Source: Promicromonosporaceae bacterium (GTDB lineage Bacteria > Actinomycetota > Actinomycetes > Actinomycetales > Cellulomonadaceae). Taken from it: DNA of 6,920 nucleotides. Numbering within the stretch: the first letter of the stretch is position 1; each line of letters starts with the position of its first letter. Of this stretch, positions 1-5,933 are shown one piece after another. The DNA is taken from NCBI GenBank assembly GCA_009780755.1, contig WQZL01000135.1, positions 1 to 6,920 of the forward strand, read 5' to 3'. A model generated the notes under the pieces. It was not told where the DNA came from and made no database searches. It was given only the letters and a program-made list of their open reading frames with translations. Made by a program: the position numbers and the translations under genes.

Positions 1-931
1 CAGCCCGATTTGTGGCGCGGGTGAGGCGCCCCGCCTCATCCCGTTCGATCTCATCGTGGGCCACCGAGCCGCGGCGACGAGCGGTGGCGAAACCATCGCC
101 GATCTCGACCCCCTTGATCGCCTGAATACCCATAAGCGCCCCGGCCAGGCGGGCGTCGAGGCGGCGGTCACCGGAGACGTGGCTGCCCAGGCCGGGCGGT
201 AGCCCGTAGGCCAGCACCTCGACTACGCCGCCGAGGGTGTCACCTGCTTGCCTGGCCTCATCGATCTCGGTCACCATCGCAGCCGAGCGCTCTGGGTCGA
301 GGCAGCGCACCGGGTCGGCGTCGAGGTACGCCACGTCCTCTGGCCTCGGCTGGTTGGGCAGGCCACCGGCAACCAGGTCTATGCCCACCTCGCCGATTGC
401 CACTACATGCGAGACGAGCCGCACCCCAAGCGCCTGCGCTAAAAACTCGGCGGCGGCGCAACCCAGGGCGACACGGGCGGCGGTCTCCCGGGCGGAGGCG
501 CGTTCCAGCACCGGGCGGGCGTCGGCGAACCCGTACTTAATCATGCCGGTGAGATCGGCATGGCCGGGGCGAGGACGGGTAAGCGGCTTGTTGCGAGCCA
601 CCTCACGGCTGTCACCGGTACCGGCATCTACCTGTAACACCTCAACGGGCACCGGGTCGGGAGACATCACGTCTCGCCATTTGGGCCATTCGGAGTTGGC
701 GATCTCAATGGCCAGCGGGCCGCCTTGGGTGCGCCCGTGGCGCAGGCCACCGAGTACCCGCACCTCATCTTGCTCAAAGCTCATACGCGCGCCGCGCCCG
801 TAACCGAGGCGGCGGCGGGCGAGCGCGGCCAACAGGTCGGCCGTGGTTAATTCGATCCCGGCGGGCAGACCCTCGATCACCCCGACCAAGGCCGGTCCGT
901 GCGACTCTCCCGATGTCATCCAACGCAACAT
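1..931 (-). CDS. aroC: Chorismate synthase, 3' end cut by window edge
   Basis: Chorismate synthase converts 5-enolpyruvylshikimate-3-phosphate to chorismate using reduced FMN, the last common step to aromatic amino acids, folate and quinones; it is cytosolic. The frame opens at ATG 931-929 and stays open to the left edge, giving 310 residues. Family landmarks seen: SGESHG at 7-12, RRRLGYGRGARM at 39-50, RPGHAD at 121-126, RASARETAAR at 144-153, then GVEIGDGF and RRRGS..HDE near the visible C-end. H11 and H124 match the two invariant histidines. The start is chosen because MLRW directly before the SGESHG signature is the usual N-terminus; purine-rich GGAAGA lies about 11 bases upstream. Actinobacterial AroC is about 400 residues, so roughly 90 C-terminal residues lie outside. 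It is divergent from the nuclease gene at 986. No missing key residue is seen. Assignment is secure. Confidence 0.97.
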   Translation of the reverse strand, partial: MLRWMTSGESHGPALVGVIEGLPAGIELTTADLLAALARRRLGYGRGARMSFEQDEVRVLGGLRHGRTQGGPLAIEIANSEWPKWRDVMSPDPVPVEVLQVDAGTGDSREVARNKPLTRPRPGHADLTGMIKYGFADARPVLERASARETAARVALGCAAAEFLAQALGVRLVSHVVAIGEVGIDLVAGGLPNQPRPEDVAYLDADPVRCLDPERSAAMVTEIDEARQAGDTLGGVVEVLAYGLPPGLGSHVSGDRRLDARLAGALMGIQAIKGVEIGDGFATARRRGSVAHDEIERDEAGRLTRATNRA

Positions 932-985
932 GGCCTCGATTCTTCCACGTAGATGAGAACACCGATCACGACTTAGGGTTGAGGC
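932..985. promoter_or_regulatory. Divergent spacer between aroC and the RecB-like nuclease
   Basis: These 54 bases must hold both start regions. On the plus strand TAGGGT at 974-979 fits the actinobacterial TANNNT -10 pattern and sits 6 bases before the ATG at 986, so the nuclease mRNA could be leaderless. The same bases also contain AGGG, a weak Shine-Dalgarno at 7-base spacing, so the two readings compete. On the minus strand I see a weak purine run (GGAAGA) before aroC and no convincing -10/-35 pair. No clear operator or SOS box was found. Confidence 0.4.
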
Positions 986-1828
986 ATGACTTTGGAGAGG
1001 CAGTACCGACCAGGAATCTCCCCGTCGCGGGCCGGGGATTTCATGCAGTGTCCGCTGCTTTTCCGGTTTCGTACCATCGACCGGCTGCCGGAGCCGCCGT
1101 CGTCGGCTGCCGCTCGCGGAACCTTGGTTCACGCAGTGTTGGAGCGGTTGTATGAGACTCCACTCGGCCAGCGCACCCGCGATAAGGCCGCTGGCCTGCT
1201 TCCCGAAGAGTGGGATCGGCTGTTGGCGGCCGATCCGCGTCTGGCGCAGCTATTCCTCCCCGGCGGAGATGCCAACGAGACGCAGGACGAGTGGCTCGCC
1301 GGAGCCGGTCGGCTGCTCGGCACATATTTCACCCTGGAGGATCCCAATCGGCTGCAACCCGAGGCCACCGAACTGTGGGTGGAACACCAACTGGCCGATG
1401 GGCCGCTGCTGCGCGGCGTGGTCGACCGGCTTGACGTGGCCCCCGATGGCGCGCTGCGCATTGTCGATTACAAAACCGGCCGGTCGCCCCATCCCGGCTA
1501 CGAGGGTGCGGCGCTGTTCCAGATGCGGTTTTATGGGCTGGTTATCTGGCGTGAGCGCGATGTACTACCCAAGATGCTGCAACTGGTTTATCTCGGCGAT
1601 GGGCAAATCCTGCGGGCCGAACCATCCGAGCGTGACCTGGGCAATACCGAACAGCGGGTGCGCGCCCTGTGGGATGGCATCACCGCTGCTGGCCGTTCCG
1701 GCAACTTCCCCCCTCGAAAGTCGAAGCTGTGCAATTGGTGTGCCCATCAGGTTATCTGCCCGCTCTTTGGTGGCACGCCCCCGACCTTCGACGCAAACCT
1801 GGCCGCCGAACGCCTCGGGCTTCTTTAG
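986..1828 (+). CDS. RecB/Cas4-family PD-(D/E)XK nuclease with probable Fe-S cluster
   Basis: Stand-alone 280-residue protein of the RecB-family exonuclease group (PD-(D/E)XK fold), expected to act on DNA ends or single strands in repair. An N-terminal SPSRAGDFMQCPL stretch (12-24) carries C22; GTLVHAVLE (45-53) gives H49; GVVDRLD (144-150) gives the metal ligand D147; DYKTG (161-165) gives D161 and K163; FQMRFYGL (178-185) supplies the conserved glutamine Q179. C249, C252 and C258 near the end, with C22, match the one-plus-three cysteine pattern that holds a 4Fe-4S cluster in Cas4 and AddB. It has no helicase part. Length agrees with Rv2119 of M. tuberculosis as I recall it. ATG 986 is preferred because the conserved block starts at residue 12. 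It stands alone between aroC (divergent) and the HAD gene (convergent). No cas genes are near, so a CRISPR role is not supported. Substrate and partners are unknown. Confidence 0.9.
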   Translation: MTLERQYRPGISPSRAGDFMQCPLLFRFRTIDRLPEPPSSAAARGTLVHAVLERLYETPLGQRTRDKAAGLLPEEWDRLLAADPRLAQLFLPGGDANETQDEWLAGAGRLLGTYFTLEDPNRLQPEATELWVEHQLADGPLLRGVVDRLDVAPDGALRIVDYKTGRSPHPGYEGAALFQMRFYGLVIWRERDVLPKMLQLVYLGDGQILRAEPSERDLGNTEQRVRALWDGITAAGRSGNFPPRKSKLCNWCAHQVICPLFGGTPPTFDANLAAERLGLL

Positions 1829-1843
1829 CCCACCCACCCCATC

Positions 1844-1902
1844 GAGGTGGTTTCGACACGCGCGCGCCTCGCTACTCAACCAGCCGGTGTCGGGTGGTTG
1901 AG
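1844..1902. repeat. Palindromic spacer repeat of actinobacterial type
   Basis: The convergent gap 1829-1912 holds three related arms: TGGTTTCGAC (1848-1857), CTCAACCA (1875-1882) and TGGTTGAG (1895-1902). Arms two and three are perfect 8-base inverted repeats; arm one can pair through TGGTT with AACCA of arm two, and GAGG (1844-1847) can pair with CCTC (1867-1870). The layout (TGGTTTCGACACGC, a CG-rich core, then CTACTCAACCA) resembles dispersed intergenic repeats I recall from many actinomycete chromosomes. That it is dispersed here is inference, since only one copy lies in the window. No reading frame is needed to explain this stretch. Confidence 0.6.
1875..1902. terminator. Possible bidirectional hairpin terminator
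   Basis: CTCAACCA and TGGTTGAG pair over 8 bases; after one G-G mismatch two further C-G pairs close a 6-base GGTGTC loop. It lies 46 bases past the nuclease stop and 10 bases past the HAD stop, the right place to end both convergent transcripts. No U-run follows in either direction, as is common for candidate terminators in high-G+C actinomycetes, so the role is inferred from position and structure only. Confidence 0.4.
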
Positions 1903-1912
1903 CCGGTGTTGC

Positions 1913-2596
1913 TTAGTCGCCTGGCCGGATTCCGAGCGTAAGCACCTCACCGGCGGCAATGCGGGCGAGCGTGGTCAAGCCCACCAGTTCCAACGTTCTG
2001 GCGCGCGACAGTTCTGAGTGTTCGGGCAGCGGTACGTGTGATTGGACACCAAGCACCCGCGCTCCGGCGGTCAGTGCCGAGGTGATGCCTGGGGGAGAAT
2101 CTTCAATGGCGATACATCGCTCTATTGGCACGTCAAGCAGGCGAGCAGCTCTGAGGTATGGCTCTGGGTGTGGTTTGCCGTTGGTTACCTCATCGCCGGT
2201 CACTACCGCAGTGAGTGCCCCGTCTGACTGCGCCACCACGATGTCAGCGAACGAGCGATATGAGGCGGTCACTAGCGCGCAGGGCACACCCGCTGCGGCC
2301 AGCGCGACCAGCAGCTCTCGCGCTCCCGGCATCCAGGGTGTCCGCTCCCGCGTCTTGGCCTCCACCTGTTGCAGCAACGCGGCGATGATCTCCGCTACCG
2401 GCAGGTCTACGCCGGCCCGTTGCAGAATTTCTGCAGATTTGGGCAGCGAGTTGCCCACCATGTCTAGCCCCTGCTGCGTGGACCAGGTGCCGCCGAAGCG
2501 TTCGACTAGCTCGGTCTCGGCCACCATCCAGTACGGCTCGGAGTCGATCAGGGTTCCGTCCATGTCCCACAGCACGGCGTCAGGTAGTTGCAGCAC
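1913..2596 (-). CDS. HAD-superfamily phosphatase, phosphoglucomutase-like subgroup
   Basis: Cytosolic haloacid dehalogenase-type hydrolase of 227 residues, probably removing phosphate from a small metabolite through an aspartyl-phosphate intermediate. All four HAD motifs are seen: DMDGTLIDSE (11-20) with nucleophile D11 and acid/base D13; motif II VTAS (109-112); motif III lysine K141 in GKPHPEPY; motif IV EDSPPG (165-170) with E165 and D166. The helical stretch at about 18-88 is the C1 cap that usually sets substrate choice; the order is that of beta-phosphoglucomutase and phosphoglycolate phosphatase relatives. The start is GTG at 2596: the frame has a stop at 2608-2606, and the next ATG would lose the nucleophile. 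Only 2 bases separate it from the mshC stop, with a weak AGG 8 bases upstream, so translation probably depends on mshC. The substrate cannot be read from sequence; a link to mycothiol metabolism is suggested only by position. Confidence 0.9.
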   Translation of the reverse strand: MLQLPDAVLWDMDGTLIDSEPYWMVAETELVERFGGTWSTQQGLDMVGNSLPKSAEILQRAGVDLPVAEIIAALLQQVEAKTRERTPWMPGARELLVALAAAGVPCALVTASYRSFADIVVAQSDGALTAVVTGDEVTNGKPHPEPYLRAARLLDVPIERCIAIEDSPPGITSALTAGARVLGVQSHVPLPEHSELSRARTLELVGLTTLARIAAGEVLTLGIRPGD

Positions 2597-2598
2597 GG

Positions 2599-3849
2599 TT
2601 AGAGCCTAATGCCGAGCAGGGCGTCGATGGCCTCGGCTACCGCTTGGGCGGCGGCGGGGCCACCAGGGGCGCAGCTTTGTAGGGCGGCCCACTCGTCCAC
2701 CAAGGACAGCGCCCGAGGCGCGTTCAGATCGTCGGCTAGCGCGGCACGCACACCAGCGACCACCCGGTCGGCCACGCCGCCGTCAAGCCCGGTGGCTCGG
2801 TGGGCCTCTGCCACGCCCTGCCGCCAGACAGCCAGGCATTCAACGCCTCTGGCCAGATCGGCGTCCGTCCACTCCCACTCCTCGCGGTAGTGGTGGAACA
2901 GCAGTGCGAGCCGAATGGCCATCGGGTCTACCCCATCGGCCAGTAGCCTAGAAACAAAGACGAGGTTGCCGCGCGATTTGCTCATCTTTTCGCCCTGGTA
3001 GGCGACCAACCCGGCGTGCATATGCGTGCGGGCAGCCCCGCCTCCGATTAGGCGGGCGTGAGACGACGACATTTCGTGGTGCGGGAAGCGCAGGTCGGTG
3101 CCTCCGCCCTGAATGTCAAAGGGCAGGCCGAGGGCATCGCGGGCGATCACGGCGCATTCGATATGCCAGCCGGGTCGGCCCCGACCGAGCTGGCCGCCCT
3201 CCCAGGAGGGATCGCCGGGGCGTTCGGCTCGCCAGAGGGCCGGATCGAGGGGGTGACGCTTGCCAGGCCGCTCCGGGTCGCCGCCACGCTCCCCGAACAG
3301 GGCGAGCGTCGCCGGATCGGACGCGGCTAGGCCCGCCACCGTGCCAAACCAGGGGTCGGCACTCAAATCCGCGTACACATCGCCATCTACCCAGTACGCC
3401 TCGCCGCGGGCCAGCATCCCCGCCACCGCCGCCACCACGTCCGGGATTATCGCCACCACCGATACCCAGGCGTTGGGCGGCAGCATCCGCAACGCGGTCA
3501 TATCCGCGCGGAACAACTCCGTCTGCTCGCGGGCAAGCTCGCGCCAATCGACACCCGTGGCCGCCGCCCGCTCCAGCAACGGATCGTCCACGTCGGTGAT
3601 ATTAGAGGCATAGGTGACCTGCTTTCCCGCGTCCAGCCAGGCCCGCTGTAGTAGGTCAAAGGCCAGGTAGGTGTTGGCGTGGCCCAGATGGGTGGCGTCA
3701 TAGGGCGTGATGCCGCAGGCGTATAGGGTCGCGATTGATCCTGGCGCGGCCTCCACCAGCGTCCCGGTTGCTGAATCGAATACCCGCACCGGGGCGAGGT
3801 TCGCGGCCACAGGCAACGCGGGAATGTTGGGGGCGGGCCAGGTTCTCAT
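2599..3849 (-). CDS. mshC: Cysteine:GlcN-Ins ligase, mycothiol biosynthesis
   Basis: MshC joins cysteine to glucosaminyl-inositol with ATP, the third enzymatic step of mycothiol synthesis, through a cysteinyl-adenylate; it is cytosolic. It derives from cysteinyl-tRNA synthetase but lacks the tRNA-binding end. In the 416 residues I see YACGITPYDATHLGHANTY (43-61) with Zn ligand C45 and the HxGH box (54-57), WHIEC (228-232) with C232, FPHHE (255-259) with H257, and KMSKS (288-292). The RGGDP..PGK..PLD..LWRA block (189-208) is typical of MshC rather than CysRS, and length matches the mycobacterial enzyme. The frame is open back to 4200, but ATG 3849 is the start: MRTWPAP aligns with known N-termini, and anything longer lies inside uppP. 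It overlaps the uppP stop as ATGA, and its best GGAG is 13 bases away, so translational coupling is likely. No key residue is missing. Confidence 0.97.
   Translation of the reverse strand: MRTWPAPNIPALPVAANLAPVRVFDSATGTLVEAAPGSIATLYACGITPYDATHLGHANTYLAFDLLQRAWLDAGKQVTYASNITDVDDPLLERAAATGVDWRELAREQTELFRADMTALRMLPPNAWVSVVAIIPDVVAAVAGMLARGEAYWVDGDVYADLSADPWFGTVAGLAASDPATLALFGERGGDPERPGKRHPLDPALWRAERPGDPSWEGGQLGRGRPGWHIECAVIARDALGLPFDIQGGGTDLRFPHHEMSSSHARLIGGGAARTHMHAGLVAYQGEKMSKSRGNLVFVSRLLADGVDPMAIRLALLFHHYREEWEWTDADLARGVECLAVWRQGVAEAHRATGLDGGVADRVVAGVRAALADDLNAPRALSLVDEWAALQSCAPGGPAAAQAVAEAIDALLGIRL
3846..3849 (-). promoter_or_regulatory. ATGA stop-start overlap, uppP to mshC
   Basis: On the minus strand the four bases read ATGA: ATG starts mshC and TGA ends uppP. 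The nearest Shine-Dalgarno-like GGAG (3866-3863) is 13 bases upstream, too far to work well alone, so mshC probably gets its ribosomes by termination-reinitiation from uppP. This ties mycothiol ligase output to that of a cell-wall lipid carrier enzyme. Confidence 0.75.
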
Positions 3850-4679
3850 GTTGCGGTTAACACTCCAGTCAGCAGCAGGGTGGCGATGAGCGCGGCCAAA
3901 GCCAGGCGATACCAGATGAACACCGTGATTCGGTGCTTGGCCACGAAGCGCAGCAGCCAGGCGATGGCCGCAACCGAGACCAGGAACGCGATGGCCGTCG
4001 CGACGATGGTTGGAACCCAGCCTACATAGGTGGCAATGTTCCCATACTCGCTGATTGCTTGGAACGCGCCGGCACCCAGCAGGGAGGGGATGGCCATCAG
4101 GAACGAAAGTCGCGTCGCGGTAACTCGATCCAGGCCACGGAACAGACCGGCCGAGATGGTAGCCCCCGACCGGGAGACGCCAGGAATCAGGGCGAGGCAC
4201 TGCACGATGCCCAGTACCAGGGCATCACCCATGTTCAACTCGTCCGCATCGCGCTCCTGCCGCGCAACCCGCTCGGCGAGCCACATCACCAGCGACCAGC
4301 CGATCAGCGCCGCCACTACCACCCACAGGTTGCGCAGCGACCCGGAGATGAAGCCGCGAAGGGCGAAGCCGATCAGGCCAATGGGCAGCGAGCCGACGAT
4401 GACCACCCAGGCCGCGCGATAGTCCGCTCCCCGCTGCTCGGCATCGCCTAGCCCGCGCGTCCAGGCGCAAAACAGCCGCCAGATGTCGCGCCAGAAGAAG
4501 CCGATCACCGCGAAGATAGACCCCACTTGGATCAAGGCGGTGAACGCGGTAACCCCGTAGTTGTCGATCTCGTAGCCCAGCAGCGCCGAGACCGCGGTCA
4601 GGTGAGCGGTAGAAGAGATAGGGAGGAATTCGGTTATGCCCTGAACGATGCCCAAGACGATTGCTTCCCAGTAGTTCAC
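3846..4679 (-). CDS. uppP: Undecaprenyl-diphosphatase, bacitracin-resistance type
   Basis: Integral membrane enzyme that dephosphorylates undecaprenyl pyrophosphate to the monophosphate carrier used for peptidoglycan and wall polymers; raised dosage is known to give bacitracin resistance. The product is 277 residues (mycobacterial UppP about 276). From the chosen start, QGITEFLPISSTAH (13-26) holds E17, S22/S23 and H26 of active-site box one, and PGVSRSGAT (166-174) holds box-two R170. Hydrophobic spans lie near 43-63, 89-107, 118-135, 153-168, 221-246 and 253-273. I start at GTG 4679 because NYWEAIVLG then aligns with the family N-terminus and AGGGTGG (4692-4686) is a strong Shine-Dalgarno at 6 bases. 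The in-frame GTG at 4724 would add 15 non-conserved residues and run into the divergent gene. First gene of the uppP-mshC-HAD unit. Confidence 0.96.
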   Translation of the reverse strand: MNYWEAIVLGIVQGITEFLPISSTAHLTAVSALLGYEIDNYGVTAFTALIQVGSIFAVIGFFWRDIWRLFCAWTRGLGDAEQRGADYRAAWVVIVGSLPIGLIGFALRGFISGSLRNLWVVVAALIGWSLVMWLAERVARQERDADELNMGDALVLGIVQCLALIPGVSRSGATISAGLFRGLDRVTATRLSFLMAIPSLLGAGAFQAISEYGNIATYVGWVPTIVATAIAFLVSVAAIAWLLRFVAKHRITVFIWYRLALAALIATLLLTGVLTAT

Positions 4680-4711
4680 GAGCGTCCACCCTAACCTAGT
4701 AACCTCGACCT
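4680..4711. promoter_or_regulatory. 32-base divergent start region, uppP and aldo/keto reductase
   Basis: On the minus strand TAGGTT (4698-4693) and TAGGGT (4693-4688) fit TANNNT, and TTGTCT (4722-4717) lies roughly 16-18 bases before the first, a possible weak -35. AGGGTGG (4692-4686) is the uppP Shine-Dalgarno. On the plus strand TAACCT (4692-4697) is the only TANNNT match and there is no Shine-Dalgarno before GTG 4712. The two promoters must overlap, so mutual interference is possible. Assignments are by eye. Confidence 0.4.
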
Positions 4712-5656
4712 GTGAGACAAACACGGGTTGGCGAAACGGGCCTGCAAGTATCGACCCTCGGACTGGGCACTATGACGTGGGGGCGAGGTACGGATGTGCC
4801 CGGCGCCACGAAACAGTTGAACATGTTCTTAGATGCTGGTGGCACGCTCGTAGAGGCGTCGAGCGCCTACGGGGACTGGAATGCCCAGCTGATCCTGGGT
4901 GACTTGTTGCGCGGGGGCGCCCCGCGTGAGGAGATTGTGTTGGCCGTCACCGGTGGCCCGGATGCCTCCCGACGTGGCCTGCTGGCCGATCTGGACGGCT
5001 CCTTGGAGCGGCTCGGCACCGATCATGTGGATCTGTTCTTGGTGGGTTGCCCCGATCCGGGGACGCCGCTGACGGAGACCGTCGGAGCGTTGCGGCATGC
5101 CGTCACTTCCGGGCGAACGCGGTATGTGGGGTTGTCCAATCATCCCGGTTGGGCGCTGGCCCGCGTCGCCTCGCTGCTCCAGGCACAGCCCGGAGATGTC
5201 GGCCTAACCGCGCAGGGCGTCGAGTATTCCCTGCTCCAACGGGGGGCCGAGCGCGAGGTGCAGCCTGCGGCCTTGGCGCTTGGCGCCGGGCTTCTCGCCT
5301 GGTCTCCGCAGGGGCGCGGCGTACTTACCGGTAAGTATCGGCACACCATCCCCACCGATTCTCGGGCCGCTTCCTCCCAGTTCGCTCGTTTTGTTGACCC
5401 CTATCTGACCGGGGCCTCGCTACGTGTTGTCGAGGCGGTGGCCACTGCCTCCAGCGGGCTGGGACGGGCTTGTGGCGAGGTGGCGTTGGCCTGGCTGCTG
5501 GCGCGGCCCGGCCTGGCGGCGGCGGTGGTGGGCGCTCGCACCCCGGCTCAGCTCAAACAGTCGTTAGCGGCGGCGGAGCTAGTTTTACCTGCCGAGGTTC
5601 ACGCGGCGCTCGATGACGTTTCCGCCATCGAGATCGGCTACCCCGAGCGCTGGTGA
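4712..5656 (+). CDS. Aldo/keto reductase-fold protein with degenerate catalytic tetrad
   Basis: A 314-residue TIM-barrel protein of the aldo/keto reductase family; members normally reduce carbonyls with NADPH. The fold marks are clear: GLQVSTLGLGTMTWG (10-24), LGTDHVDLFLV (101-111), YVGLSN (138-143), QGVEYSLL (168-175), SPQGRGVLTGKY (198-209) and VVGART (272-277), the last two in cofactor-contact regions. The usual tetrad Asp-Tyr-Lys-His is not kept: by alignment to D..(T/A)..xYG, ATK and DL..xH, the positions are E48, Y53, T80 and G112. Only the tyrosine remains. The frame is intact over full length, so this is not a decayed gene; it may be a binding or sensor protein, or an enzyme with altered chemistry. 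GTG 4712 is chosen because R-x-x-x-V-G-x-T-G-L follows at the usual family distance. No Shine-Dalgarno is seen. Its stop is 3 bases from the convergent small gene. Confidence 0.88.
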   Translation: MRQTRVGETGLQVSTLGLGTMTWGRGTDVPGATKQLNMFLDAGGTLVEASSAYGDWNAQLILGDLLRGGAPREEIVLAVTGGPDASRRGLLADLDGSLERLGTDHVDLFLVGCPDPGTPLTETVGALRHAVTSGRTRYVGLSNHPGWALARVASLLQAQPGDVGLTAQGVEYSLLQRGAEREVQPAALALGAGLLAWSPQGRGVLTGKYRHTIPTDSRAASSQFARFVDPYLTGASLRVVEAVATASSGLGRACGEVALAWLLARPGLAAAVVGARTPAQLKQSLAAAELVLPAEVHAALDDVSAIEIGYPERW

Positions 5657-5659
5657 GGC

Positions 5660-5899
5660 TTAGTCGTCAACCTCGTCGAAGTCATCGTCATCGTCTTCCT
5701 CTTCTTCGAGGACGAACGGGGTGACCTCGCCGTAGGCGGTAGCCAGGGCGTCGTCGTAGACCTCAAAGGCGTCGGCGAGTACGTCGTAGGCATCGTCAAC
5801 CCTGGGGTCATCGTCGCTTTGGCGGGTCGAGATGGCTCCGAAATGTGCTTCGAGCGCGGCAACGAGGCGGTCGAGTGCGGCACGCGGGTCAGCGGTCAT
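5660..5899 (-). CDS. Small, highly acidic conserved actinobacterial protein
   Basis: 79 residues, cytosolic, no signal peptide or membrane span. Residues 1-60 look helical, with hydrophobic spacing in AALDRLVAALEAHF (7-20) and AYDVLADAFEVYDDAL (37-52). Residues 65-79 are an acidic tail with 13 of 15 Asp or Glu. In all I count 27 acidic residues against four arginines and no lysine, so the charge is near -23. I recall similar small proteins in actinomycetes, at times labelled primosomal protein without firm support; I assign no function. The ATG at 5899 is the only sensible start; the nearest purine-rich GAAGG is over 20 bases upstream, so expression may depend on the M20 gene ending 34 bases before it. 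DNA mimicry, chaperoning of a basic partner or metal binding would fit such a tail but are guesses. Confidence 0.82.
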   Translation of the reverse strand: MTADPRAALDRLVAALEAHFGAISTRQSDDDPRVDDAYDVLADAFEVYDDALATAYGEVTPFVLEEEEDDDDDFDEVDD

Positions 5900-5933
5900 G
5901 AGCTGACGTTATCACGCCTAGCACCTTCTATGT
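5900..5933 (-). other. 34-base gap inside the M20 / small-protein unit
   Basis: Read on the minus strand this gap starts after the M20 stop and contains GAAGG (5928-5924), too far from the ATG at 5899 for a normal Shine-Dalgarno, and a GATAAC run 8 bases before the start that could serve as a poor -10. No hairpin strong enough to be a terminator is seen, so read-through from the M20 gene is likely. Confidence 0.3.

Noticed and set aside
237..803. 188-codon plus-strand frame opposite aroC
   Set aside because: It is antisense to a well-conserved chorismate synthase and Ser/Arg/Thr-rich, as expected of shadow frames in high-G+C DNA.
986..1828. Calling the nuclease Cas4 of a CRISPR system
   Set aside because: There is no cas1/cas2, no direct-repeat array and no other defence gene in the window; the family also has general repair members.
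1152..1901. 249-codon plus-strand frame overlapping the nuclease gene
   Set aside because: It is a shadow in another frame of a clear PD-(D/E)XK gene; composition is Ser/Arg/Pro-rich and no motif is seen.
2421..2435. TGCAGAA-T-TTCTGCA palindrome that could be an operator
   Set aside because: It lies inside the HAD coding region far from any start, codes an ordinary helix, and has no second copy in the window; probably chance.
1959..2609. 216-codon plus-strand frame opposite the HAD gene
   Set aside because: All four HAD motifs are on the minus strand; the opposite product is Ser-rich with no recognisable domain.
3850..4200. Upstream extension of mshC giving a 533-residue frame
   Set aside because: The extra 117 codons lie wholly inside uppP on the same strand in another frame, have no family match, and MRTWPAP at 3849 fits known MshC N-termini.
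3933..4451. 172-codon plus-strand frame opposite uppP
   Set aside because: It is antisense to a conserved membrane enzyme; its charged Gln/Arg-rich product is the mirror of hydrophobic codons.
5610..5660. Possible terminator after the aldo/keto reductase
   Set aside because: Only a weak CGATG/CATCG pair with a 10-base loop is seen, inside coding sequence, and no T-run; not enough to call.
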